NCBI RefSeq assembly: GCF_030817075.1
Contig: NZ_JAUSYU010000001.1
Location: 1,488,001 to 1,552,000, forward strand
DNA from: Arthrobacter sp. V1I9
GTDB taxonomy: Bacteria; Actinomycetota; Actinomycetes; Actinomycetales; Micrococcaceae
DNA length: 64,000 bases
Reading direction: 5' to 3'
Shown here: positions 1-8,541 of the stretch, in pieces
How the letters are laid out: each line of letters starts with the position of its first letter
Position numbering within the stretch: the first letter of the stretch is position 1
The notes under the pieces: generated by a model
Databases searched by the model: none
The model's input: only the letters and a program-made list of their open reading frames with translations
What the model was told of the DNA's origin: nothing
Made by a program: the position numbers and the translations under genes

Positions 1-278
1 AAGTCATGTGCACCATCAACCTCTCGCCGCTGAACGCCGCAACGCTCCGGCAGCAGCTTGACGAGATCGGCGAGTCGGTCATTATGAGCCAGGTGGGCAG
101 CAGCCCCGACAGCGACGGGAACTACCGCTGGCGGGTCCACGTCCACGTTCCTGCTCCTGAACCGGCTGTTGCCATCATCCGGTCCCTCGGCGAGCCGGTC
201 CAGATCAGTATCAGCGAACTTGCCCTGCCGCAGGAACCGCACACGGATGCAGTGAACTCCAGTGGGCATGAGCGCTGA
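1..278 (+). CDS. DAK2-domain fusion protein (YloV-like), C-terminal end only
   Basis: Open from the window edge to a TGA at 276-278, so only the last ~90 residues are present. The segment RQQLDEIGESVIMSQVGSS followed by a short alternating beta pattern resembles the C-terminal domain of DAK2/DegV-related proteins (YloV family), which in actinobacteria usually sit directly upstream of recG. B. subtilis YloV-type proteins are linked to fatty acid kinase (FakA) activity, but the kinase part lies outside the window. The stop overlaps the recG start, implying one operon. Family assignment rests partly on position. Confidence 0.6.
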   Translation, partial: VMCTINLSPLNAATLRQQLDEIGESVIMSQVGSSPDSDGNYRWRVHVHVPAPEPAVAIIRSLGEPVQISISELALPQEPHTDAVNSSGHER

Positions 279-2532
279 ACTGGACCTTGCGCTGGAACGG
301 CGGCTTGGCAAACGTTCCGCGGCGGTCATCGAAAAGCATCTGGGCATCACCACGGTGGACGGCCTGTTGAACTACTTCCCGCGCCGCTACATGAACCGCG
401 GCGAGCTGACGCCCATCAGCGACATCCCCCTCGACGAGGAAGTCACCCTCATTGCCCGGGTGCTGTCCAGCAGCACCCGTAACATGCAGGCACGCCGCGG
501 GACCATCACCGACGTCGTGATTTCCGACGACGACGGGCAGCAAGGGCTTCGACTGGTAGGCGGCACAGACTACCGCGGCAAAGTCCCGGGCACCCTCAAA
601 ATCAGCTTCTTCAACGGGTACAAAGCGAAAACTGAACTCCTGCCGGGACGCCGGGCCCTGTTCTCCGGAAAAGTCACCAGCTTCAAGGGAACCCTGGGCC
701 TCACCAACCCCGATTTCCAGCTCCTTGATGAAGACCCGTTCAGCGATGCCGGCCAGGACCCGGAAAAGCTCGCGGCCATGCCCGTTCCGGTCTACCCTGC
801 GACGTCCAAGCTTCCCAGCTGGAAGATCCAGAAGGCCGTTTCAACACTGCTTGAAACCGTGGACCTTGACGCCCTGCCCGATCCCGTCCCGGACTCCGTC
901 GCCGCACGCGAGGGATTCCTGCCGCTCGCCCAGGCGTACCGGCTCATCCATGCTCCGGAAGCCCCTGACGACTGGCGGCGGGCACGGGACCGGCTGCGGT
1001 ACCACGAAGCGCTCGTGCTGCAGTCCGCGCTGGCCCGGCGCCGCGCGCAGCTGGCCGCGGAGGAAGCCACTGCACGCCGGCCTGTCGCTGACGGCCTGCT
1101 TGCCGCCTTTGACGCAAACCTTCCTTTCACCCTCACCGCCGGGCAGGCTGCCATCGGGAAGACCTTCGAAGCGGAACTGGCCCGCGACTCCCCGATGAAC
1201 CGGTTGCTGCAGGGCGAAGTGGGGTCCGGCAAGACCGTCGTGGCGCTGCGGGCCATGCTGCAGGTGGTGGACGCCGGGGGACAGGCGGCGCTGCTGGCCC
1301 CCACCGAGGTCCTCGCGGCGCAGCACTTCGAGTCGATCCGCCGCGCACTGGGGCCGCTCTCCAGGGACGGCCTGCTGGGAGGGCTCGACGACGCCTCTGT
1401 CCAGGTCACGCTGCTGACAGGCTCAATGCCCACTGCGGCACGGAAGCAGGCTCTGCTCGACGCAGCCTCCGGGACGGCCGGGATCATCATCGGCACCCAT
1501 GCCCTGCTCAGCGGCAACGTCACGTTCTACGATCTTGGCCTGATCGTGGTGGATGAGCAGCACCGCTTCGGCGTGGAGCAACGGGATGCGCTCCGGGCCA
1601 AAGCCAGGAAACCGCCCCACCTGCTGGTCATGACCGCCACGCCCATCCCGCGCACCGTTGCCATGACGGTGTTCGGAGATCTCGAAACGTCGGTTCTGGA
1701 CGAGCTTCCCGCGGGCCGGGCACCCATCAGCACGCACCTGGTGGGGCTTGCGGAAAATCCCGCCTGGGCCGGCCGCATCTGGGCCCGTTCCCGCGAGGAA
1801 ATCGAAGCCGGACACCAGGTGTACGTCGTTTGTCCAAAGATCGGGACCGACGACGACGGCGACTTCACCCCCGGGGAAGCCGATATGGCTGAGGGGGCCG
1901 AGGGTGAAAGCGGACGGGAACTCGCGTCAGTGACCGCCGTCGTCGAACAACTCCTGGACGAACCCGCCCTGGCGGGGGTTCCACTGGCACCGCTGCATGG
2001 GCGCCAGCCGCCCGAGGTGAAGTCCGCGGCCATGGCGGGCTTTACGGCAAACAGCGTCAAGCTGCTGGTCTCCACCACCGTGATTGAGGTGGGCGTCGAC
2101 GTTCCCAACGCCACCCTTATGGTCATCCTCGACGCCGACAGGTTTGGCATCTCGCAGCTGCACCAGCTGCGCGGCCGGGTGGGCAGGGGCGGGCTGCCCG
2201 GGACCTGCCTGCTGGTCACCGCCTTGGAACCTGAGCACCCCAGCCGGCGGAGACTGGACGCAGTCGCGGCCACCACCGACGGGTTCGAACTTTCCCAGGA
2301 GGACCTCAAGCTGCGCCGCGAGGGCGACATCCTGGGCGCCTCCCAGTCCGGCGGGCGCTCCACCTTGAAACTGCTGCGCGTGCTCGAACACGAAGCCATC
2401 ATCAGCCGCGCCAGGGACGATGCCCAGCAGATCGTTGCGCAGGACCCCTCGCTGGGCGGGCACCCGGATCTGGCCGAAGCAATCGACAAGTACCTCAATC
2501 CCGAAAAGGAGGCGTTCCTTGAACGCGGTTAG
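268..2532 (+). CDS. recG: ATP-dependent DNA helicase RecG
   Basis: Superfamily 2 helicase that remodels stalled forks and Holliday junctions. About 754 residues from the ATG at 268 (a GTG at 262 is an alternative). The N-terminal wedge/OB region is recognisable by YFPRRYMNR near residue 40. Walker A GEVGSGKT lies near residue 315, the DExH box as DEQH near 428, then TATPIPRT, and the C-terminal QLRGRVGRG helicase motif. Length is normal for actinobacterial RecG. It overlaps the upstream gene by 11 bases and is followed closely by rsmD, so co-transcription is likely. Confidence 0.96.
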   Translation: MSAELDLALERRLGKRSAAVIEKHLGITTVDGLLNYFPRRYMNRGELTPISDIPLDEEVTLIARVLSSSTRNMQARRGTITDVVISDDDGQQGLRLVGGTDYRGKVPGTLKISFFNGYKAKTELLPGRRALFSGKVTSFKGTLGLTNPDFQLLDEDPFSDAGQDPEKLAAMPVPVYPATSKLPSWKIQKAVSTLLETVDLDALPDPVPDSVAAREGFLPLAQAYRLIHAPEAPDDWRRARDRLRYHEALVLQSALARRRAQLAAEEATARRPVADGLLAAFDANLPFTLTAGQAAIGKTFEAELARDSPMNRLLQGEVGSGKTVVALRAMLQVVDAGGQAALLAPTEVLAAQHFESIRRALGPLSRDGLLGGLDDASVQVTLLTGSMPTAARKQALLDAASGTAGIIIGTHALLSGNVTFYDLGLIVVDEQHRFGVEQRDALRAKARKPPHLLVMTATPIPRTVAMTVFGDLETSVLDELPAGRAPISTHLVGLAENPAWAGRIWARSREEIEAGHQVYVVCPKIGTDDDGDFTPGEADMAEGAEGESGRELASVTAVVEQLLDEPALAGVPLAPLHGRQPPEVKSAAMAGFTANSVKLLVSTTVIEVGVDVPNATLMVILDADRFGISQLHQLRGRVGRGGLPGTCLLVTALEPEHPSRRRLDAVAATTDGFELSQEDLKLRREGDILGASQSGGRSTLKLLRVLEHEAIISRARDDAQQIVAQDPSLGGHPDLAEAIDKYLNPEKEAFLERG

Positions 2533-2577
2533 CACGGTTGAACCCAAGTTGTGCGGTGGCCGAAGCGCGGGCGCCCG

Positions 2578-3228
2578 ATGAGCCGGATCGTTGCCGGAGC
2601 CGCGGGCGGTACGCCCCTGCAGTCCGTGCCGGGTTCCCTGACAAGGCCCACCACCGACCGGGTCAAGGAAGCGCTGTTCTCGCGGCTGGACGCCTTTGAC
2701 GTCATCAGCGGGGCCCGGGTGCTGGACCTGTATGCCGGCTCGGGCTCGCTGGGTGTGGAGAGCGGCAGCAGGGGCGCGCAGACAGTTGACCTGGTGGAGT
2801 TCGATGCCAAGGCGAGTGCCGTCTGCCAGCGCAATGCCGACCTCATCAATGGGGTCCTGGGCCGCAAAACCGTGACGGTCCACCGCTCAAAAGTCGAGCC
2901 CTTCCTGGAGCGCGCCGCCGACACGGAAACCTGGGATTTGGTGTTCGCGGACCCGCCCTATCATCTGGACGAGACCGCGTTGTCGGCGATGCTCGAAAAA
3001 CTTTCCGCCCATCTTTCGCCGGCGGCTGTGGTGGTGGTGGAACGGTCGTCCCGCTCACCCGAACCGGGCTGGCCCGGTGGCCTGGCGCGGTTTGCGGAGA
3101 AGAAATACGGGGAGACCCGGCTGTGGTTCGCAGAGCCGTTTGTGCCCGATGCCATCGACCCGGATGAGGTCGATAAAGACAGGGTCGACCCGGACGAGGT
3201 CGACAAAGACGCCGTCGATCAGGACTAG
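2578..3228 (+). CDS. rsmD: 16S rRNA (guanine(966)-N2)-methyltransferase RsmD
   Basis: Methylates G966 of 16S rRNA using SAM. Start chosen at ATG 2578 (MSRIVAGAAGG), the conserved N-terminus; the in-frame GTG at 2551 would add residues not typical of the family. SAM motif I is LDLYAGSGSLG near residue 50 and the catalytic DPPY is near residue 124. About 216 residues, roughly 25 longer than usual because of an acidic tail in which DPDEVDKD occurs twice. It ends in a CTAG shared with the convergent gene on the other strand. Confidence 0.93.
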   Translation: MSRIVAGAAGGTPLQSVPGSLTRPTTDRVKEALFSRLDAFDVISGARVLDLYAGSGSLGVESGSRGAQTVDLVEFDAKASAVCQRNADLINGVLGRKTVTVHRSKVEPFLERAADTETWDLVFADPPYHLDETALSAMLEKLSAHLSPAAVVVVERSSRSPEPGWPGGLARFAEKKYGETRLWFAEPFVPDAIDPDEVDKDRVDPDEVDKDAVDQD

Positions 3229-4013
3229 GGCGCCAGCGCGTCCAGGTCCACACCGGCCAGGACCTTAGCGGGATGCGGGCCGCGTGACACTAATTCCGCG
3301 GACCAGCCTTTAGGCCAGGGTCTCTTGGTGCCGGCGAGGACAATGTTGCCCGGGTAGCGGCCTTCAAACATTCCTGCTTCGGCAAACGCGGCGACGTCCA
3401 CCATCGCCCGCCGCATCGCCGCCACCTGGCTGCGGACCAGGGTGAGTCCCGGCTCGTCGCCCACGTTGACGATCAGCAGCCCGCGCGGGGTGAGCCGTTC
3501 CCGCACCTCGTTGTAAAACTCGGTGCAGGCAAGGTGTGCTGGCGCTTCCGGGCCGGAAAAGATGTCCAGGATGACGACGTCGAACCGGAGTCCAGGTTCC
3601 AGTTCAGCGAGGGCGCCGCGGGCATCCCCAATAATGGTGTGCAGGTCCGTCCCCTCCGGGAGGGGCAGCTGGCGCAGGACGAAATCCAGCAGTTCACGTT
3701 CCAGCTCCACCGCGTGCTGGACCGACCCCGGGCGGGTCGCCTGGATATAGCGGGCAAGAGTCAGAGCCCCTGCTCCCAGATGCAGTGCCGCCACGGGCGT
3801 TCCTGCAGGGGCGGCCAGATCCACCAGGTGGCCGATCCGCCGCAGGTACTCGTAAAAGAGCTCGTCCGGCCGTGCCAGGTTCACATGGGACTGCTCCGCG
3901 CCGCCAATGCTGAGTACGTAGCTGCCGTCAGTGAAGGTGTCCGGTTCGATGGTTGCGTGCTGCCCGGTGGTGCGAAGGAACCGTTCCGCCCGCCCGTCGC
4001 TGCCTGCCGGCAT
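3225..4013 (-). CDS. Spermidine synthase-like protein (SAM-fold)
   Basis: 262 residues with a Rossmann SAM-binding segment (LHLGAGALTLARY, near residue 100), an acidic strand end (VELERELL) and DVVILDIFSGPEAP, the pattern of polyamine synthase-related proteins. Many such proteins lack the true putrescine aminopropyltransferase active site, so polyamine synthesis is not certain; a fused membrane domain is absent. Start overlaps the stop of the upstream aminotransferase by one base (TGATG), so the two genes form a leftward operon. Confidence 0.72.
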   Translation of the reverse strand: MPAGSDGRAERFLRTTGQHATIEPDTFTDGSYVLSIGGAEQSHVNLARPDELFYEYLRRIGHLVDLAAPAGTPVAALHLGAGALTLARYIQATRPGSVQHAVELERELLDFVLRQLPLPEGTDLHTIIGDARGALAELEPGLRFDVVILDIFSGPEAPAHLACTEFYNEVRERLTPRGLLIVNVGDEPGLTLVRSQVAAMRRAMVDVAAFAEAGMFEGRYPGNIVLAGTKRPWPKGWSAELVSRGPHPAKVLAGVDLDALAP

Positions 4014-5242
4014 CAGAGCCGGCCGCTGAGGGTAGCCAGCCGCGCGGCGGCTTCCTCCAGTACCTCGGTCTTTTTACAGAACGCGAACCGAAGGAGGCTG
4101 CGGGTCCTTTCAGCCCCTTCCGGGTGGCAGAAAACAGGGACCGGTATGGCTGCAACACCAACCATGGCAGGGAGCCGGCGTGCCAGGTCCACCGAGTCAT
4201 GGATGCCCAGCGGTGCAGTGTCCACGTTGATGAAGTAGGTTCCCTGCGGCGTGAAAACGTCGAAGCCCGCGGTGCGGAGGCCTTCGCTGAGGATGTCCCG
4301 TTTGTGCTTCAGGGTGGCGGCAACATTGTCGTAGAAAGCATCGGGCAACCCAAGTCCTGCGGCAATCGCTGACTGGAACGGCGTGCCCGAACTGTAGGTG
4401 AGGAACTGCTTGACGGTGCGCACCGCGGACACGAGTTCCTCCGGACCGATGAGCCAGCCGATCTTCCAACCGGTCAGGGAGAAGGTCTTTCCGGCCGAGG
4501 AAATGGTGATGGTCCGGTCGCCGGCTCCCGGCAGGGATGCCACGGGCACGTGGCGGTCGCCGAAGGTGAGGTGTTCGTACACCTCGTCGGTGACGATCAG
4601 GCAGTCATGCTTCCGGGCCAGGTCGACGACGCGCTGCAGCACAGTGCGTGGAAAGACGGCGCCGGTGGGGTTGTGCGGGTTGTTCAGCAGCACCACCCGG
4701 GTCCGTTCGTTGAAAGCCGACTCCAGGGCGGCAAGGTCCGGCATGAAGTCCGGGGCCAGCAGGGGAGCCGTCACGTGTGTGGCGCCGGACAGGCCGATGA
4801 CTGCGCCGTAGGAGTCGTAAAACGGTTCAAAGGTCAGCACCTCGTCACCGGGTCCGGTAAACGCCAGCAGGGAGGCTGCGATGCCCTCGGTGGCCCCGGT
4901 AGTGACGATCACCTCGGTCTGCGGGTCGGGGGAGAGCCCGTAAAACCTTTGCTGGTGTGCAGCCACTGCTTCACGCAGCTCCAGGACGCCTTTGCCCGGC
5001 GCGTACTGGTTCGCCCCGGAGGCGATGGCCGCGCGCGCCGCTTCGCGTATTTCCAGCGGGCCATCCTCGTCCGGAAAGCCCTGGCCCAGGTTGATGGCGC
5101 CGGTCTGGACCGCCAGGGTGGTCATTTCTTCGAAGATCGTGATTCCCAGCCCGCCGTCGCGCCCCAGGAGGTTGGCTCCAAGCGCGGTCCGCTGCCAGGG
5201 GGCAGGAGCCGTGGGGGTGGAAACTTCCCGTCGTGGATGCAT
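4013..5242 (-). CDS. Pyridoxal-phosphate aminotransferase, class I/II
   Basis: About 409 residues. Start set at ATG 5242 (MHPRREVST): longer forms would run across the divergent coaD start. PLP-binding lysine lies in SSAGKTFSLTGWKIGW near residue 250; NNPHNPTG and DEVYEHL are the other cofactor motifs. Closest in style to kynurenine aminotransferase/DapC-like enzymes (subgroup I-gamma), which move amino groups between aromatic, methionine or succinyl-diaminopimelate substrates and 2-oxoglutarate. The substrate cannot be read from sequence. Operon with the following spermidine synthase-like gene. Confidence 0.88.
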   Translation of the reverse strand: MHPRREVSTPTAPAPWQRTALGANLLGRDGGLGITIFEEMTTLAVQTGAINLGQGFPDEDGPLEIREAARAAIASGANQYAPGKGVLELREAVAAHQQRFYGLSPDPQTEVIVTTGATEGIAASLLAFTGPGDEVLTFEPFYDSYGAVIGLSGATHVTAPLLAPDFMPDLAALESAFNERTRVVLLNNPHNPTGAVFPRTVLQRVVDLARKHDCLIVTDEVYEHLTFGDRHVPVASLPGAGDRTITISSAGKTFSLTGWKIGWLIGPEELVSAVRTVKQFLTYSSGTPFQSAIAAGLGLPDAFYDNVAATLKHKRDILSEGLRTAGFDVFTPQGTYFINVDTAPLGIHDSVDLARRLPAMVGVAAIPVPVFCHPEGAERTRSLLRFAFCKKTEVLEEAAARLATLSGRL

Positions 5243-5285
5243 CCAGTCATGGTATCCCGGCCATTTCGTGGGGTAGGTTCGGAGC

Positions 5286-5786
5286 ATGAGAAGAGCAGTC
5301 TGCCCCGGATCCTTTGACCCCATCCACAATGGTCATCTTGAGGTTATTGCCAGGGCTGCGGGCCTCTTTGACGAAGTCATTGTTGCGGTCTCCACCAACC
5401 CGGCCAAGAAATACAGGTTCACCTTGGAGGAGCGGCTGGACATGGCGCGGGAAACCCTGGCCTCGCTCAAGGGCATTGTGGTGGAACCCGTGGGGGAAGG
5501 ACTCCTCGCTGAGTATTGCCGCCAGCGGGGCGTCTCGGCAATAGTCAAGGGCCTCCGGTCGTCTTCGGATTTCGACTACGAGCTTCCCATGGCCACCATG
5601 AACCGGCAGCTGAGCGGCGTGGAAACAGTGTTCCTGCCGGCTGAGGCCCACTACATTCACCTGTCCTCCACCCTGATCAAGGAAGTCGCGGGCCTGGGCG
5701 GCAATGTCTCCGAATACGTTCCCAGGTCCGTGCACCGGAGGATGCTCGCGGGCGAGTCGGCGCAGGAACAGCCGCCAAGAGGGTAG
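5286..5786 (+). CDS. coaD: Phosphopantetheine adenylyltransferase CoaD
   Basis: Fourth step of CoA synthesis: transfers AMP from ATP to 4'-phosphopantetheine to give dephospho-CoA. 166 residues, normal length. The nucleotidyltransferase HxGH motif is HNGH at residues 14-17 inside CPGSFDPIHNGHLE, and the second conserved motif is LSSTLIKEV near residue 128. Start ATG 5286. Divergent from the aminotransferase with 43 bases between the starts. Confidence 0.96.
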   Translation: MRRAVCPGSFDPIHNGHLEVIARAAGLFDEVIVAVSTNPAKKYRFTLEERLDMARETLASLKGIVVEPVGEGLLAEYCRQRGVSAIVKGLRSSSDFDYELPMATMNRQLSGVETVFLPAEAHYIHLSSTLIKEVAGLGGNVSEYVPRSVHRRMLAGESAQEQPPRG

Positions 5787-5885
5787 GCTAGTCCGGTACT
5801 TCGGCGCCGCCGGCTGCCTGGTTTGAGTCCCTGTGGCTCTTCAGGCTAAGATGGTACGTCGGTCATATGTTCAACAGGAGTTCTC

Positions 5886-6434
5886 ATTAAACGAGATGCT
5901 GGTTCGCCCCTGGCGTTCGACGTCAAGGACCTCGGACGCAGTCCGGGAAGCATGCGGACACTGACGGAACATGTACCCGCACCGAGTGATCTCGGTGTGG
6001 CACTCATTGGTGTTCAGGAAGGCTCGGATATCGAGCTGGATCTGAGGCTTGAGGCCGTACACGAAGGAATTCTGGTATCAGGAACCGCACTTGCCGGGGT
6101 AACCGGTGAATGCGGGCGATGCCTGGATCCCCTTGCGTATGACCTTGAGGTCAATGTGCAGGAACTTTTCTTCTATGAGGGCGTCGAGCTTTCGGACGAA
6201 GAAGATGATGAAGAGCAACGTCGAGTCGAGCACGATGTAATCGATCTTGAACCGGTGTTGCGGGACGCGGTTGTCACCAATCTGCCGTTCCAGCCGGTGT
6301 GCCGGGAAGACTGCCAGGGCCTTTGCTCCGAATGCGGAGTTCGCCTGGAAGACGAGCCGGGGCACCACCACGAGGTCTTGGATCCTCGCTGGGCTGCCCT
6401 AGCTGATATGGCTAAGCCTGACCGGCAAAATTGA
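5886..6434 (+). CDS. DUF177 / YceD family protein
   Basis: Found next to rpmF in most bacteria; linked to 23S rRNA maturation in plants and E. coli, exact role unsettled. Cysteine motifs CGRCLDPL and CREDCQGLCSECG suggest metal binding. The first in-frame ATG (5952) would drop residues SPLAFDVKDLGRSPGSM that look like the conserved N-terminus. No ATG, GTG or TTG occurs in frame further up, but an ATT at 5886 follows a strong AGGAG (5876-5880) by five bases, so an ATT start is proposed. The out-of-frame ATG at 5867 opens only a seven-codon ORF. Upstream of rpmF and rnc in one operon. Confidence 0.85.
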   Translation: MKRDAGSPLAFDVKDLGRSPGSMRTLTEHVPAPSDLGVALIGVQEGSDIELDLRLEAVHEGILVSGTALAGVTGECGRCLDPLAYDLEVNVQELFFYEGVELSDEEDDEEQRRVEHDVIDLEPVLRDAVVTNLPFQPVCREDCQGLCSECGVRLEDEPGHHHEVLDPRWAALADMAKPDRQN

Positions 6435-6470
6435 TTTGTACGTGTTTGTCTAGAGAGAAATGAGTTAGCC

Positions 6471-6674
6471 GTGGCTGTTCCCAAGCGGAAAATGTCTCGC
6501 TCGAATACCCGCGCCCGCCGCTCGCAGTGGAAGGCGACCGCCCCCCACCTGGTGAAGACCGTGGAGAACGGCCAGGTTACTTACAGCCTGCCGCACCAGG
6601 CAAAGGTTGTCACCGACTCGGCCGGCACCGCGCTGTTCCTTGAGTACAAGGGCCGCAAGGTCGCGGACGTCTAA
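6471..6674 (+). CDS. rpmF: 50S ribosomal protein L32
   Basis: 67 residues with GTG start ([17 protein letters not shown]), the invariant N-terminus of L32. The C-terminal part has no cysteines, so this is the zinc-independent (C-minus) form rather than the four-cysteine zinc ribbon type. Lies 36 bases after the DUF177 gene and 18 bases before rnc, the usual order. Confidence 0.97.
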   Translation: MAVPKRKMSRSNTRARRSQWKATAPHLVKTVENGQVTYSLPHQAKVVTDSAGTALFLEYKGRKVADV

Positions 6675-6692
6675 TCGGCCCCTCCGGCTGAC

Positions 6693-7424
6693 ATGATGTC
6701 TTCAACTGAAGAGCTTTTGAAGCGTCTCGGTGTCTCTATTGACGCCGGGACGCTTCGTCTTGCGCTCACACACCGTTCCTACGCCTACGAAAACGGCGGC
6801 ATCCCCACGAATGAGCGGCTCGAATTCCTGGGCGACTCCATCCTTGGGTTCTCCGTGACGGACGCTTTGTACCGGGACAACCCGGACCTTCCCGAGGGCG
6901 ACCTTGCGAAGCGGCGTTCCGCCGTGGTCAGCACCCGTGCCCTCGCGGGCATCGGACGCAGCCTCGGCATTGGCGACTACATCTACCTTGGGCAGGGCGA
7001 AAAGCTCACGGAGGGCAAAAACAAGGCCTCCATCCTGGCGGACACCATGGAGGCGCTCATCGGTGCCACTTACGTGTCCAACGACATCGAGACGGCCCGC
7101 CAGCTGGTGATGCGCCTGATCGGGCCCCTGCTGAAGGATGCCGCCGCTTTGGGTGCCGGTACCGACTGGAAAACCAGCATTCAGGAACTCGCCGCCAGCC
7201 GGCAGCTCGGCACCATCCACTACGCGGTGGAGGGCTCCGGGCCTGACCATGCACGGGTCTTTGCCGCTGCCCTCCACATTGGCGGCAAGGCCTATGGCAA
7301 AGGCACCGGTCACTCGAAAAAGGAAGCGGAGCAGGAAGCTGCTGCCGACGCCTGGCGGACCCTTACCGGCGATGCCGGTTCCTCGCCGGCGGGCAAGCCT
7401 GCCGGTTCCGTAGCTGCCAAGTAG
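6693..7424 (+). CDS. rnc: Ribonuclease III
   Basis: Double-strand-specific endoribonuclease that processes rRNA precursors and some mRNAs. About 243 residues. RNase III signature NERLEFLGDSILG near residues 40-52 with catalytic Glu/Asp, and a second acidic site around DTMEALIGA near residue 120. The C-terminal double-stranded-RNA-binding domain ends with the typical GTGHSKKEAEQEAA. The start is ATG 6693 or the adjacent ATG 6696. mutM follows after five bases. Confidence 0.96.
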   Translation: MMSSTEELLKRLGVSIDAGTLRLALTHRSYAYENGGIPTNERLEFLGDSILGFSVTDALYRDNPDLPEGDLAKRRSAVVSTRALAGIGRSLGIGDYIYLGQGEKLTEGKNKASILADTMEALIGATYVSNDIETARQLVMRLIGPLLKDAAALGAGTDWKTSIQELAASRQLGTIHYAVEGSGPDHARVFAAALHIGGKAYGKGTGHSKKEAEQEAAADAWRTLTGDAGSSPAGKPAGSVAAK

Positions 7425-7429
7425 CCGAC

Positions 7430-8405
7430 GTGCCTGAACTTCCCGAGGTTGAGGTGGTCCGCCGCGGCCTGGTCAGCTGGGTCCGCGGCAGGACCATCGA
7501 AGGTGTGGAAGTCCTCGACCAGCGTTCGATCCGCCGTCACGCCTTGGGAACCGAAGACTTCGTCGGAAACCTCGAAGGCGCAGCGGTTGCCGACGTCGTG
7601 CGGCGGGGCAAGTTCCTCTGGATGCCACTGCTTGATGCACCCGGGGGCCCGGACGCGCCTGCCGCAGCCGGTCCGGTCGGTAGCCCGCAGGTGGCGCTGA
7701 TGGCGCACCTGGGGATGAGCGGCCAGCTGCTGATGCAGGACCGCAATGTCCCGGACGAGAAACACCTCAAGGTACGGATCCGGCTGAGCCCGCGCGAAGG
7801 CATGCCGGAGCAGTTGCGGTTCGTGGACCAGCGGGTTTTTGGCGGCCTGTTCGTCACCGCTATGGTTCCAACGGACGACGGCGGCCCGGGCGGCCTCGCC
7901 GAATCGCCCCTTCCGCTGATTGCTGAGGAGGCGGCGCACATTGCACGGGACCCCCTGGATCCGGCCTTTTCCTTTGACCTTTTCTATAGCCGCCTCCGCA
8001 AACGCAACAACAGGACTGAAGCGTGCCCTGCTGGACCAGGGCCTGGTGTCCGGCATCGGAAATATCTACGCCGATGAGGCGTTGTGGCGCGCCCGCCTTC
8101 ATTACGCCCGGCCCACTGACACCCTGCGCTGCGCCGAAGCGGAAAGGGTATTGGGCAGCGCGCGTGAGGTTATGCTCGATGCGCTGGCCGCGGGCGGAAC
8201 CAGCTTCGATTCCCTGTATGTGAATGTCAACGGTGCCTCAGGATACTTCGACCGGTCCCTCAACGCCTACGGGAGGGAAGGCCAGCCGTGCCGGCGGTGT
8301 GCCGCAGCGGGGATCCACGCGTCCATCCGCCGGGAACAGTTCATGAACCGTTCCTCGCATACCTGTCCTGTGTGCCAGCCCCGTCCCCGGAACGGGCGCT
8401 GGTAG
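7430..8405 (+). pseudogene. mutM: Formamidopyrimidine-DNA glycosylase MutM, frameshifted
   Basis: Base-excision repair enzyme for 8-oxoguanine. The first frame (GTG 7430) encodes PELPEVEVVRRGL with the catalytic Pro and Glu, and runs correctly to RLRKR near 8005. The expected continuation ([19 protein letters not shown]) is in the next frame from 8007, with the zinc finger CRRC...CPVC at the C-terminus. One extra A around 8006-8007 in the run GCAACAACA explains the shift. Joined, the product would be about 325 residues. Either a real inactivation or a sequencing error; both halves otherwise look intact. Confidence 0.85.
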
Positions 8406-8541
8406 GCAATCCGCGGCGGCCCAGGCCTTGCAGGGCCTGCCGGCCGGGCAACCCCGCCTTCAATCCGGGCCTTTGGCACGCGACGCAGTAGATTTGGTGC
8501 AGGGAAGCATCCGTCCCAGCCATCCAGGAGATCCAAAAGCC

